A stretch of DNA of 8,985 bases from Pseudacidobacterium sp036264445 (GTDB taxonomy: Bacteria > Acidobacteriota > Terriglobia > Terriglobales > Acidobacteriaceae), in assembly GCA_036264445.1 (NCBI GenBank), contig DATAQW010000293.1, forward strand, positions 1-8,985, read 5' to 3'. Each line of letters begins with the position of its first letter. The stretch's first letter is position 1. A program made the position numbers and the translations under genes. The notes beneath the pieces were generated by a model. The model did not search any database. It worked only from the letters and a program-made list of their open reading frames with translations, and had not been told where the DNA came from. Below, piece by piece: positions 1-6,737 of the stretch.

Positions 1-262
1 GCCGTTCAACAGCCTGTGCATTGGCGGTTTTTGTGTCGACTCCGCTCAGTTTGTCGCTGTTTGGCTTATAGGCGATGTTTTTATGCAGAGAGCTATCGGT
101 CTGCTGCTGCCCGAGGAGGAACTCAATGTCGTTTTGCGGAATGACGATAGGAGTCTGCGGGAAGTAGAGGATGTCTCCAGCTTCAAGCTGCGCGCACCAT
201 TGCTGCGTTTGCTCCGGTGATCGTGATGCAAGGTCTTCGATGGAAATGGGGATGACGGACAT
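1..262 (-). CDS. Kdo hydroxylase family protein, N-terminal part (cut by window edge)
   Basis: This open frame begins at ATG 260-262 and runs off the left edge after 87 codons without a stop. The visible residues include GDILYFP (29-35), FLLGQQQ (48-54), SLHKNIAYKP (58-67) and DKLSGVD (70-76). This pattern resembles, from memory, the start of the Kdo 3-hydroxylase (KdoO, Kdo_hydroxy) family. These are Fe(II)/2-oxoglutarate-type oxygenases that hydroxylate the Kdo sugar of the lipopolysaccharide inner core. The iron-binding residues would lie in the missing C-terminal part, so catalysis cannot be confirmed here. The start is only 3 bp after the stop of the small membrane-protein gene (TAA GTT ATG), which suggests one transcript and coupled translation; a weak purine-rich stretch (AGCGGGAA) at the end of the upstream gene could serve as ribosome-binding site. 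The family call is recall without a search, so moderately sure; the reading frame itself is convincing. Confidence 0.68.
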   Translation of the reverse strand, partial: MSVIPISIEDLASRSPEQTQQWCAQLEAGDILYFPQTPIVIPQNDIEFLLGQQQTDSSLHKNIAYKPNSDKLSGVDTKTANAQAVER

Positions 263-265
263 AAC

Positions 266-553
266 TTAGTTCCCGCTCAATTTGCGGCGCAGCCACAGGC
301 CGATGAAGACTACGAGACCTATCGCCAGGACTATCAGTCCGGCTGGAAATGCGATATACCGGTAGCTGTCAGCGAAATTCACGTGATGGCCTGCGGCGTT
401 GTAGATGAGTATTCCTATGATGGCCACGAAGCATGTGGCAAAGAAAGCGGCGAATCCAAGCGAAAAGGACAGGAGCAGGCTGGCGAAGAGGCCGAAATCA
501 CCTAAGGGGATGCCGAAAATCTTGCCCTGGTTCGAATGGGTAGCAGTTGCCAT
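266..553 (-). CDS. Small two-helix membrane protein of unknown function
   Basis: This is a 95-residue protein of no family I recognise. It has a polar N-terminus (1-18), a long hydrophobic stretch at about 20-51 rich in Phe, Ala and Leu, a short polar loop containing HH and ADSYRY (about 52-66), a second membrane helix at about 68-88, and a positively charged tail (LRRKLSGN). The Arg/Lys after helix 2 suggests that end is cytoplasmic, so both ends would be inside. It lies immediately upstream of, and probably in an operon with, the Kdo-hydroxylase-like gene (3-bp gap), which hints at an envelope role but proves nothing. The start shares a 21-bp divergent gap with the plus-strand gene at 575. 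No Shine-Dalgarno sequence is visible before the ATG, so a leaderless or weakly initiated message is possible. Length and hydrophobic pattern make it a real gene; function unknown. Confidence 0.72.
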   Translation of the reverse strand: MATATHSNQGKIFGIPLGDFGLFASLLLSFSLGFAAFFATCFVAIIGILIYNAAGHHVNFADSYRYIAFPAGLIVLAIGLVVFIGLWLRRKLSGN

Positions 554-574
554 AACAGGCTAGAATACAAGTTT
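554..574. promoter_or_regulatory. Very short divergent start region with TAGAATA/TATTCTA element
   Basis: Only 21 bp separate two divergent start codons. The gap contains TAGAATA at 561-567, whose complement reads TATTCTA, so a -10-like hexamer is present on both strands (TAGAAT rightward, TATTCT leftward). In the rightward direction the hexamer ends 8 bp before the ATG at 575, so transcription would start at or next to the start codon. No good -35 hexamer at 16-18 bp was found for either direction, and neither gene has a clear Shine-Dalgarno sequence. Promoter assignment is an inference. Confidence 0.3.
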
Positions 575-1312
575 ATGGCTGAAGCCGCCCAGATCGAGTT
601 GTTGCCTGCGCAAAAAGTGGCGCAGGAAGCGCATGTGCTGCAGGCGCAGAACAGCGTTTGTTATGCGCAGTTTGGCGATACGAACCTGACCCCGCAGGAT
701 TTGGAGCGCGTGGTGCAGGCGGTGCCCAACAGTATTGCTACGGCTCTGAACCGCCGCGCTTATTATTTTGTTCCGCTTACCATCAGCGAAAATGGCGAGA
801 CGCTGGTCGCGCCGGGATACACCATTGACTTCAGCGACCGCGCCATCTGCCACCGCAACGTTCGCTTCGGGAATTCCGAGTGCATCTTTATTTCGACACG
901 GCTCATGCAGGACCGCTTCGCGCTGGCCTTCGAGTTTTTTATCAACGTCGGCCATCACTTTGTCGAAACGGCAGGCGTTCCGGAGAGCTTTGCGAACCTC
1001 GTGTGGTCGCAGGTGCAAGCCGATGTGCGCGGCGAAACTAGCCAGGATGCTTTTGAGAACCGCCGTCGCGCGACCGAACGCGGTCTGATTGACGAGAAGG
1101 CGAAGAACAACTTTTTCGACGCAGCATTCTCTGACGCGATTGCTATTTACTTGCTTTCGCTGACTATAGATTTTGACTATATGGACCTGCGCGAGCGCGA
1201 GTATCCGCTGCTGGCAGCTCCAGCGCTTGCAGAACGGCTGCGGCATATTGCGGAGCTGTTCCCGCCGAACGTTGGATATGAGTTTGAGATTCGCTATAGA
1301 CGGCGCGTCTGA
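575..1312 (+). CDS. Conserved-looking cytoplasmic protein of unknown function
   Basis: This 245-residue soluble protein has no signal peptide and no membrane segment, and I do not recognise its family. The frame stays open upstream to an ATG at 536, but that start would lie inside the divergent gene and adds a poor sequence (MGSSCHNRLEYKF). ATG 575 followed by MAEAAQIELLP is preferred. Visible traits are a middle part with alternating hydrophobic residues (YYFVPLTI 63-70, GYTIDFSDRAICHRNVRFGN 81-100, ECIFISTRL 102-110), a helix with FEFFINVGHHFVE (119-131), and a helical C-terminal half (FFDAAFSDAIAIYLLSL 180-196) ending in basic RYRRRV. Codon use is GC-rich at third positions and coherent over the whole length, which supports this strand against a 228-codon antisense frame over the same DNA. 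The HHFVE pair is not a recognised metal motif. It converges with the metallo-beta-lactamase-fold gene, 32 bp apart, with no obvious terminator between them. Confidence 0.75.
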   Translation: MAEAAQIELLPAQKVAQEAHVLQAQNSVCYAQFGDTNLTPQDLERVVQAVPNSIATALNRRAYYFVPLTISENGETLVAPGYTIDFSDRAICHRNVRFGNSECIFISTRLMQDRFALAFEFFINVGHHFVETAGVPESFANLVWSQVQADVRGETSQDAFENRRRATERGLIDEKAKNNFFDAAFSDAIAIYLLSLTIDFDYMDLREREYPLLAAPALAERLRHIAELFPPNVGYEFEIRYRRRV

Positions 1313-1344
1313 GCGCAGCGAGAAAACAGAATCTAGTTAGCACT

Positions 1345-2271
1345 CTATTTCTTCTCAAAGTGGTTGCCAAAGTAATAGATCCTGTGATGGGATGCTTTCA
1401 ACTCAGCGGGTTTGAGCGTCAAATCAGCACGATTGAGCCGACGCACATCCGCATGATGAGTTTTCTCCTGGTCATTTACCCATCCGTCGGCCGATTCCAG
1501 ACCTGAGCCATTGGTCGTCAAACCGTCGATAAAATAGTGAGCCGGAATTATAGCCTTAGGATCATATTTCCGCGTGATTGCATTCACCTCAGGGCGCGTC
1601 AGTACTGTGTCGACCGGAAGAATGAGCACATCAACATCTTTCAAATAATGATCGAGAGATGGATCAGGCACTGCACGATTGTCGCCCCAGATAGCAATCC
1701 GCAATCCGCCGGTCGCGATGATCTGAATCGCATTATCGAAGCCGATCACATTGTTTGGCGGACAAGTCTCATCCCGCAAGCCCGAAGTATAGTCGGACGT
1801 CGATTGACATTGGTGCTTGTCCGCGAGCCCCGTGATTTCGATATCGCCCAGCTTGAATTGTCCAACCAAACGTTCCAGCACCATGAGCCCGTTCGGCAGG
1901 TCGACAGCATCATGGTCAAAATGAGCGTGAGTCGATAGAACTATGTCGACCCGAAGAGCCGGAAATTGATCCAGGAACCACTTTGGGTAAGAACCCGTGG
2001 GATCGTTCCTCCAAGGATCGACGAGAACGGTCAAACCGTCCGGCGATGTGATCTTGAACGCGTCGTGCCCATAGAATTCAAGCTTGACTTCGCCGGGACG
2101 AGCAGCGTCTCCGTTTTTTTGGATGTCGATCAGCGAATTGTTATTCCATATAGGCGAGGCACCAGCGGATGTCGCAGGCTTTTGTGCATGAGCGCTTAAG
2201 GCTGATGCCAGGATAAACAAGGCGATCAAGGCGACCGTTTTGACAACGCAGATGATTTCCCTCAGGTTCAT
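1345..2271 (-). CDS. Exported UlaG-like metallo-beta-lactamase-fold hydrolase
   Basis: This 308-residue protein starts at ATG 2269-2271. A longer frame reaching 2457 would overlap the end of acnA, and its first 62 residues look like antisense translation. The chosen start gives a typical signal peptide: a basic residue near the start, a hydrophobic core at about 8-26, and a likely cut after SAHA (29), so the enzyme should act in the periplasm. The fold is shown by a UlaG-like YGHDAFKI start strand (67-74), LVDPW (83-87), the zinc motif THAHFDHD with H115, H117, D119 and H120, then H153, D197 in WGDN and H245 in PAHYF. These match the expected metal ligands of the metallo-beta-lactamase superfamily. 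The nearest known group is UlaG (L-ascorbate-6-phosphate lactonase) and related beta-lactamase_2 proteins, but a secreted member will not necessarily share that substrate. C155 and C170 could form a disulfide. No strong Shine-Dalgarno sequence is present. Superfamily sure; substrate unknown. Confidence 0.85.
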   Translation of the reverse strand: MNLREIICVVKTVALIALFILASALSAHAQKPATSAGASPIWNNNSLIDIQKNGDAARPGEVKLEFYGHDAFKITSPDGLTVLVDPWRNDPTGSYPKWFLDQFPALRVDIVLSTHAHFDHDAVDLPNGLMVLERLVGQFKLGDIEITGLADKHQCQSTSDYTSGLRDETCPPNNVIGFDNAIQIIATGGLRIAIWGDNRAVPDPSLDHYLKDVDVLILPVDTVLTRPEVNAITRKYDPKAIIPAHYFIDGLTTNGSGLESADGWVNDQEKTHHADVRRLNRADLTLKPAELKASHHRIYYFGNHFEKK

Positions 2272-2286
2272 GACTGATTCTATTGG

Positions 2287-2328
2287 GAAAAGAATAAAAC
2301 GACCCAGGTTAGCTTTCGCGAACCTGGG
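2287..2328 (-). terminator. Intrinsic terminator downstream of acnA
   Basis: The arms CCCAGGTT (2303-2310) and AACCTGGG (2321-2328) form a perfect 8-bp stem with a 10-base loop. Read on the minus strand, the stem is followed after TCG by a T-rich run (TTTTATTCTTTT, about 2300-2289). It lies 13 bp beyond the acnA stop codon, as expected for a rho-independent terminator. The T run stops about 17 bp before the ATG of the next minus-strand gene, so that gene must use its own promoter or readthrough. Confidence 0.8.
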
Positions 2329-2341
2329 CACCCGAATCCAG

Positions 2342-5137
2342 TTACTTCCCAGCAAGCTGGCGCAGAACGTACTGCAAGATTCCGCCGTTCTCGTAGTAAA
2401 GAATTTCCTGCGGCGTATCGATGCGGACTTTGGTCTCGAACTCCTTGACCTTGCCATCCGGCGAAGTTGCCTTCACCTTCAGCGTGCGTCCGTTGGCAAA
2501 CTTTGCATCGAGAAGAGTCTTGAGGCCGGGGAAGTCAAAGACTTCCTCGCCTGTAAGGCCAAGGCTTTCGACATTCTGGCCATCTACGAATTGCAGCGGC
2601 AAAATGCCCATGCCAACCAGGTTCGAGCGGTGAATGCGCTCATAGCTTTCGGCAATCACAGCACGCACACCCAGCAGACGTGGGCCCTTCGCTGCCCAGT
2701 CGCGTGATGAGCCGGAACCGTATTCCTTTCCGGCGAGAATGACGAGCGGGGTCTTGCGCTCGGCATACTTCACGCTGGCGTCGAAGATGCTCATCTGTTC
2801 GCCCTCCGGCAGGAGGCGGGTCACGCCGCCTTCGGTACCAGGAGCGAGCTTATTACGCAGGCGCACGTTGGCGAAGGTTCCGCGCACCATAACTTCATGG
2901 TTACCGCGGCGCGAGCCGTAGGAATTGAAATCCGCTGGTTTCACACCGTGCCCGGTGAGATATTTGCCAGCGGGTGAGTTCTGCTTGATCGATCCGGCAG
3001 GCGAGATGTGATCGGTAGTCACGCTATCGCCCAGCACAGCGAGCACGCGAGCGCCTTTGATATCTTCGACCGGTGCGGGCTTCGCAGACATTCCGTCAAA
3101 GTATGGAGCTTTGCGGATGTAGGTTGAGTCAGCTTCCCACTGGTAAACATCTCCGCTCGGGAATTTGAGACCCTGCCAGTTGCTATCGCCATCGGCTACT
3201 GTCGCGTATTCTTTGCGGAAGCTGTCGGAGCTGATCGAGGAAGCGACGATGTCAGAGACTTCTTTCTGGGTCGGCCAGATTTCCTTCAGATACACAGGCT
3301 GGCCGTCTTTGCCCTTGCCCAGCGCTTCCTTCTCAAGGTCAAGATCGATGCGGCCTGCAAGCGCATATGCCACAACCAATGGCGGCGACATCAGGTAGTT
3401 GGCGCGCACGTCGGAGTTAATGCGGCCCTCAAAGTTGCGATTACCGCTCAGCACAGACACGGCGACCAGGCCGTGGTCTTCAATGGATTTCGAAATATCA
3501 GTTGGCAGGGGACCGGAGTTTCCGATGCAGGTGGTGCAGCCGTATCCAACAACGTTGAAGCGCAGCTTTTCAAGATATGGCAGCAGACCGGACTTCTCGT
3601 AGTAATCAGTCACAACGCGCGAGCCGGGAGCAAGGGAGGTCTTGACCCACGGCGGAACAGTGAGGCCTTTTTCGACTGCTTTCTTAGCGAGGACTCCAGC
3701 AGCCACCATGACAGAAGGATTCGATGTGTTTGTGCAACTTGTAATCGCGGCAATCACGATCGAGCCATGAGCCAGATACTTGTCGACATCAACTCCGAAG
3801 CGTTCTTTCACTGTTGAAACGGGGCCGGATTCGTGCACTCCCTGCGCAGCATCGGCTGTTTCAGCAGGATGGCCACCTTCGCCCTCCCAGCGAACAACCT
3901 GGCGCACGCCATTTTTGTCAGCATTGGGGCCAAGCAGATTGGGCAGTTGCTTCTTGAAGCCTGCTCCGGTTTCGCTCAGACGCACGCGGTCCTGCGGACG
4001 CTTCGGTCCAGCAACACTCGGCTCAACTGTCGCGAGATCGAGCGAGATAGTCTGCGAGTATTCGGCTTCAGGTGAATCGACGGTGTGGAAGAGGCCTTGT
4101 TCCTTGTAGTAGGTCTCGACTAGCTTGATCTGTTCATCGCTGCGGCCTGTGAGCTTGAGGTAGCGCAAAGTCTCCGCGTCGACCGGAAAGATGCCACAGG
4201 TTGCGCCGTACTCAGGCGCCATGTTGCCAATCGTAGCGCGGTCGGCCAGGGGAAGTTCGCCGACGCCCGATCCGTAAAACTCGACAAATTTGCCCACGAC
4301 GCCAAGCTTGCGCAGCATCTCGGTCACGGTGAGCACGAGATCGGTTGCTGTCGCGCCTTCGCGCAGCTTGCCTATGAGCTTGAACCCAACAACCTGCGGA
4401 ACCAGCATGGAAACTGGCTGACCCAGCATGGCTGCTTCGGCTTCAATACCGCCAACCCCCCATCCGAGGACGCCAAGGCCGTTGATCATCGTCGTGTGTG
4501 AATCGGTTCCGACGAGCGTGTCAGGATAAGCGCGCGGTTTGTCGCCATCAGTAGTGAAGACAACGCGGGCCAAATATTCGAGATTCACCTGGTGGCAGAT
4601 GCCCAGTCCCGGAGGCACTGCTGAGAAATTACGAAAGGCTGACTGCCCCCACTTGAGGAAGGCGTAGCGCTCGCGGTTGCGCTGGAATTCGAGCATTGCA
4701 TTCAGCGCATAGGAGTTTTTGGTGCCGAACTCATCGACCTGAACTGAGTGGTCGATGACCAGCTCTGCTGGTTGCAAGGGATTGATCTTCTCGGGGTCGC
4801 CGCCGAGTTGCTTCATCGCGTCACGCATTGCTGCAAGATCGACGATGGCGGGAACGCCGGTAAAGTCCTGCATAAGGACGCGTGCGGGCATGTAGGCAAT
4901 CTCGCGCGACGGCTCAGCCTTTGGGTCCCACTTGGCGAGGAACTCGATGTCGTCTGCTGTGACGCTCTTGCCGTCTTCCTGGCGCAGCAGATTCTCAAGC
5001 AGAATGCGCAGGCTGTAAGGCAGGCGTGCGAGATTGATACCTTTCTTCGCGAGGGCATCGAGGCGGAAAATTTCGTAGGTGCGATTGCCGGCTTTTAATT
5101 CAGACCGGCTGCCAAAACTATTTCCAGGCTGGCTCAT
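2342..5137 (-). CDS. acnA: Aconitate hydratase A (aconitase)
   Basis: This 931-residue enzyme isomerises citrate to isocitrate through cis-aconitate in the TCA cycle, in the cytoplasm. It belongs to the AcnA/IRP1 group. The [4Fe-4S] ligands are C468 (in ITSCTNTSNPSVM), C534 and C537 (in GYGCTTCIGNSG). Other family signatures are GTDSHTTM (210-217), RRGNHEVMVRGTFANVRL (743-760), and GSGSSRDWAAKG (807-818) of the swivelling C-terminal domain; the N-terminal LPYSLRILLENLLR (39-52) is also typical. The spacing C468-C534-C537 equals that of E. coli AcnA (435-501-504), offset by 33. The protein is about 40 residues longer than the E. coli enzyme, mostly because of an extra polar stretch before the first cysteine (roughly 403-440). 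The start is set by a strong AAGGAAGGA Shine-Dalgarno sequence at 5142-5150, 4 bp from the ATG. It appears monocistronic: the terminator is directly downstream and a long intergenic region lies upstream. Very sure. Confidence 0.98.
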   Translation of the reverse strand: MSQPGNSFGSRSELKAGNRTYEIFRLDALAKKGINLARLPYSLRILLENLLRQEDGKSVTADDIEFLAKWDPKAEPSREIAYMPARVLMQDFTGVPAIVDLAAMRDAMKQLGGDPEKINPLQPAELVIDHSVQVDEFGTKNSYALNAMLEFQRNRERYAFLKWGQSAFRNFSAVPPGLGICHQVNLEYLARVVFTTDGDKPRAYPDTLVGTDSHTTMINGLGVLGWGVGGIEAEAAMLGQPVSMLVPQVVGFKLIGKLREGATATDLVLTVTEMLRKLGVVGKFVEFYGSGVGELPLADRATIGNMAPEYGATCGIFPVDAETLRYLKLTGRSDEQIKLVETYYKEQGLFHTVDSPEAEYSQTISLDLATVEPSVAGPKRPQDRVRLSETGAGFKKQLPNLLGPNADKNGVRQVVRWEGEGGHPAETADAAQGVHESGPVSTVKERFGVDVDKYLAHGSIVIAAITSCTNTSNPSVMVAAGVLAKKAVEKGLTVPPWVKTSLAPGSRVVTDYYEKSGLLPYLEKLRFNVVGYGCTTCIGNSGPLPTDISKSIEDHGLVAVSVLSGNRNFEGRINSDVRANYLMSPPLVVAYALAGRIDLDLEKEALGKGKDGQPVYLKEIWPTQKEVSDIVASSISSDSFRKEYATVADGDSNWQGLKFPSGDVYQWEADSTYIRKAPYFDGMSAKPAPVEDIKGARVLAVLGDSVTTDHISPAGSIKQNSPAGKYLTGHGVKPADFNSYGSRRGNHEVMVRGTFANVRLRNKLAPGTEGGVTRLLPEGEQMSIFDASVKYAERKTPLVILAGKEYGSGSSRDWAAKGPRLLGVRAVIAESYERIHRSNLVGMGILPLQFVDGQNVESLGLTGEEVFDFPGLKTLLDAKFANGRTLKVKATSPDGKVKEFETKVRIDTPQEILYYENGGILQYVLRQLAGK

Positions 5138-5141
5138 AAAA

Positions 5142-5150
5142 TCCTTCCTT
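5142..5150 (-). promoter_or_regulatory. acnA ribosome-binding site, inside a short overlapping upstream ORF
   Basis: On the minus strand AAGGAAGGA is followed by TTTT and the acnA ATG, which fixes the acnA start. The site lies within a 12-codon frame (5153 to 5118 on the minus strand, peptide MKEGFYEPAWK plus stop) that begins 16 bp upstream of the acnA ATG in another frame and ends 20 bp into acnA. The upstream ATG has no Shine-Dalgarno sequence of its own, so its translation is doubtful. Confidence 0.75.
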
Positions 5151-5230
5151 CATTTGTGCTGGACGAGAATCTTCACTCGCACGAGCGGCTGCACGCGACT
5201 GCGGCGCTCTGCTCGCGCGAAATTTCTACA

Positions 5231-5246
5231 CTGAAAGATTAGTCAG
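5231..5246. promoter_or_regulatory. Candidate 16-bp operator dyad upstream of acnA
   Basis: CTGAAAGATTAGTCAG has inverted arms CTGA and TCAG spaced by 8 bp, placed just upstream of a weak leftward -10-like hexamer (TAGAAA, 5223-5228). A regulator such as an iron- or carbon-responsive factor would be a natural partner for acnA. The arms are only 4 bp and can occur by chance, so this is weak. Confidence 0.2.
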
Positions 5247-5491
5247 ATGGTGGTATTTCGTCCACGGTCCGGGCGGCCGCGACGGAAGCGCTTAAGGCGT
5301 GGCGTGGCGAGGCAGTTCATCGTCCTGACAATATTTTAACGTGGTCTTCTCGAAAACTCCTGCAACCGCTCTAAAAGTAAAAGCGTCTTTAAAATAGATC
5401 AATCAGCAAGCCTATCTCGCGGCTATGTATCGCTGAGAAAAATTTTCGATCCAGTGCGCACGTATTTTCTTCAAAGGAACCAGACGCGACC

Positions 5492-6718
5492 ATGTGGCGC
5501 AGCTTAATTCCCCTCCTGTTTTTATCCCTTGTCGCCATACCGCAGAGGATATTCGCTTCTGACGTAAAACCATTGCTGGTCGGCTACTTTCCGCAATGGG
5601 GCATTTATGATGAGCCGCAATATTTTGTGAAGAACCTCATCACCAGCGGGGCTGCTCCGCTACTCGATCAGTTGAATTATGCGCAAGGCGCCGTTGTGAA
5701 TGCGCGTTGTGCCATTGCTGATCCGAATGCGGACCTGAATTTGACATATACCGTCGCGAACAGCGTCGAGGGTTCGGCGGATAATCCGGTATCACCACTG
5801 CGCGGCAGTTTTCACCAACTGCAGCAGTTGAAGAAGCTTTATCCGCAGATGAAGATTCTGATCTCGCTTGAAGGCAAGGCCGCTTCTTTTGCTGAAGCAG
5901 CGAAGCCGGAGAACCGCGTGGCTTTTGTTTCTTCCTGCATTGATATGTTCGTGCGCGGAAATTTCAGCAATGGCATTCACGCTCCGGGAATCTTTGATGG
6001 ATTTGATGTCGACTGGGAGTATCCCACGCCGGATGACGTGGAGAACTACACTGCGCTGCTTGCAGAGTTCCGCAAGCAACTAAACGCTGCACAACCTGGA
6101 CTAAAGCTGACGATTGCAGCGGGGCCGCACCCGGGTATGTATCACGGAGTTGATTTCAGTGCAGTAGCGAAAATCGTCGATCTGATCGGCCTGATGAACT
6201 ATGACTACATCGGTCCATGGCACAATGAAACCGGCTTCCACGCGCCGCTTTATAGCGAACACGGCGGCAGCGGCGACGCTACGGTGAAAGCCTATGAAGA
6301 CGCGGGAGTGCCAGCGGGCAAGCTTCTGCTGGGCGTGCCTTTTTATGGCTATGAGTGGAAATCAGTCGGCGCAGAGAACCATGGACTTTTTCAGCCCGGA
6401 GAAGCCGTCCATCAGGACCGACCCTACAGCTACATTCAAACGCTGATTAGCGCATCGACAGTGTATCGCGACTCTAAGGCGCAGGCGCCGTGGCTCTACG
6501 ACGGCGATACTTTCTGGACGTATGAAGATGCTGTATCTGCACGCTTCAAAGGAGCCTATGCAGAACAGCATCAACTTGGCGGCGTGATGGTGTGGGAACT
6601 CGGTGAAGATGCGAGCGATGCGCAATTACTCAAGGCGGTAAGCAGCGGTTTGCATGGTACCGCTGAACAACAGCTTGCTGGGAATCCTTCTGAAACTGGT
6701 AATTCTGCGAGCCAGTGA
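5492..6718 (+). CDS. Secreted glycoside hydrolase family 18 chitinase
   Basis: This 408-residue protein has an N-terminal signal peptide (MWRSLIPLLFLSLVAIPQRIFA, likely cut after A22) followed by one GH18 (beta/alpha)8 catalytic domain at about 27-390. The first strand carries LLVGYFPQWGIY (28-39). The family motif DxxDxDxE is intact in FDGFDVDWEYP: D169, D172, D174 and the catalytic acid E176. The MNYDY strand (235-239), LLGVPFYGYEW (279-289) and the conserved tryptophan W368 in GGVMVWELGED also fit chitinases that hydrolyse beta-1,4-GlcNAc bonds by substrate-assisted catalysis. No carbohydrate-binding module is visible; the last 20 or so residues are a polar tail. C73 and C149 could form a disulfide. 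The start fits the signal peptide, with AAAGGAA at 5473-5479 as a somewhat distant ribosome-binding site (13 bp from the GGA core). It converges with the metal-transporter gene, 19 bp apart. Exact substrate (chitin or another GlcNAc polymer) is inferred. Confidence 0.93.
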   Translation: MWRSLIPLLFLSLVAIPQRIFASDVKPLLVGYFPQWGIYDEPQYFVKNLITSGAAPLLDQLNYAQGAVVNARCAIADPNADLNLTYTVANSVEGSADNPVSPLRGSFHQLQQLKKLYPQMKILISLEGKAASFAEAAKPENRVAFVSSCIDMFVRGNFSNGIHAPGIFDGFDVDWEYPTPDDVENYTALLAEFRKQLNAAQPGLKLTIAAGPHPGMYHGVDFSAVAKIVDLIGLMNYDYIGPWHNETGFHAPLYSEHGGSGDATVKAYEDAGVPAGKLLLGVPFYGYEWKSVGAENHGLFQPGEAVHQDRPYSYIQTLISASTVYRDSKAQAPWLYDGDTFWTYEDAVSARFKGAYAEQHQLGGVMVWELGEDASDAQLLKAVSSGLHGTAEQQLAGNPSETGNSASQ

Positions 6719-6737
6719 TCTCCAGAATGCAGACGAA

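Larger units (their letters stand above)
5138..5491. other. 354-bp divergent intergenic region between acnA and the chitinase gene
   Basis: No convincing gene is seen here. The acnA-proximal part (to about 5220) is GC-rich with several short self-complementary stretches (for example CTCG-TG-CGAG on the minus strand) and would be acnA leader. A possible leftward -10 (TAGAAA, 5223-5228) lies beside a dyad CTGA-N8-TCAG at 5231-5246, which could be a regulator site. The chitinase-proximal part from about 5330 is AT-rich (CTAAAAGTAA, TTTAAAATAG) and is where a chitinase promoter would be expected. TAAAAT at 5390-5395 is a -10 candidate, but I found no matching -35. The palindrome GTGCGCAC sits at 5454-5461. 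None of these sites is more than suggestive. Confidence 0.4.

Noticed and set aside
536..574. Earlier ATG at 536 for the 245-residue protein
   Set aside because: It would begin inside the divergent gene and adds 13 residues of poor character. ATG 575 fits the gap between the two genes.
560..1246. A 228-codon minus-strand open frame over the unknown plus-strand gene
   Set aside because: Its residue pattern is irregular and rich in Arg, Gln and Cys, it has no ribosome-binding site, and codon use favours the plus-strand frame. Kept only as a point to check.
1313..1344. Bidirectional terminator between the two convergent genes
   Set aside because: The 32-bp gap shows no stem with a T run on either strand.
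2272..2457. N-terminal extension of the exported hydrolase (62 further residues)
   Set aside because: The extension overlaps the acnA 3' end and its terminator and looks like antisense translation. The internal ATG at 2271 gives a proper signal peptide.
5437..5461. GAAAAATTTTC and GTGCGCAC palindromes before the chitinase gene
   Set aside because: Such short palindromes are expected by chance and have no promoter context that I can define.
6719..6737. Terminator between the chitinase and Nramp genes
   Set aside because: The gap is 19 bp and no hairpin could be drawn.
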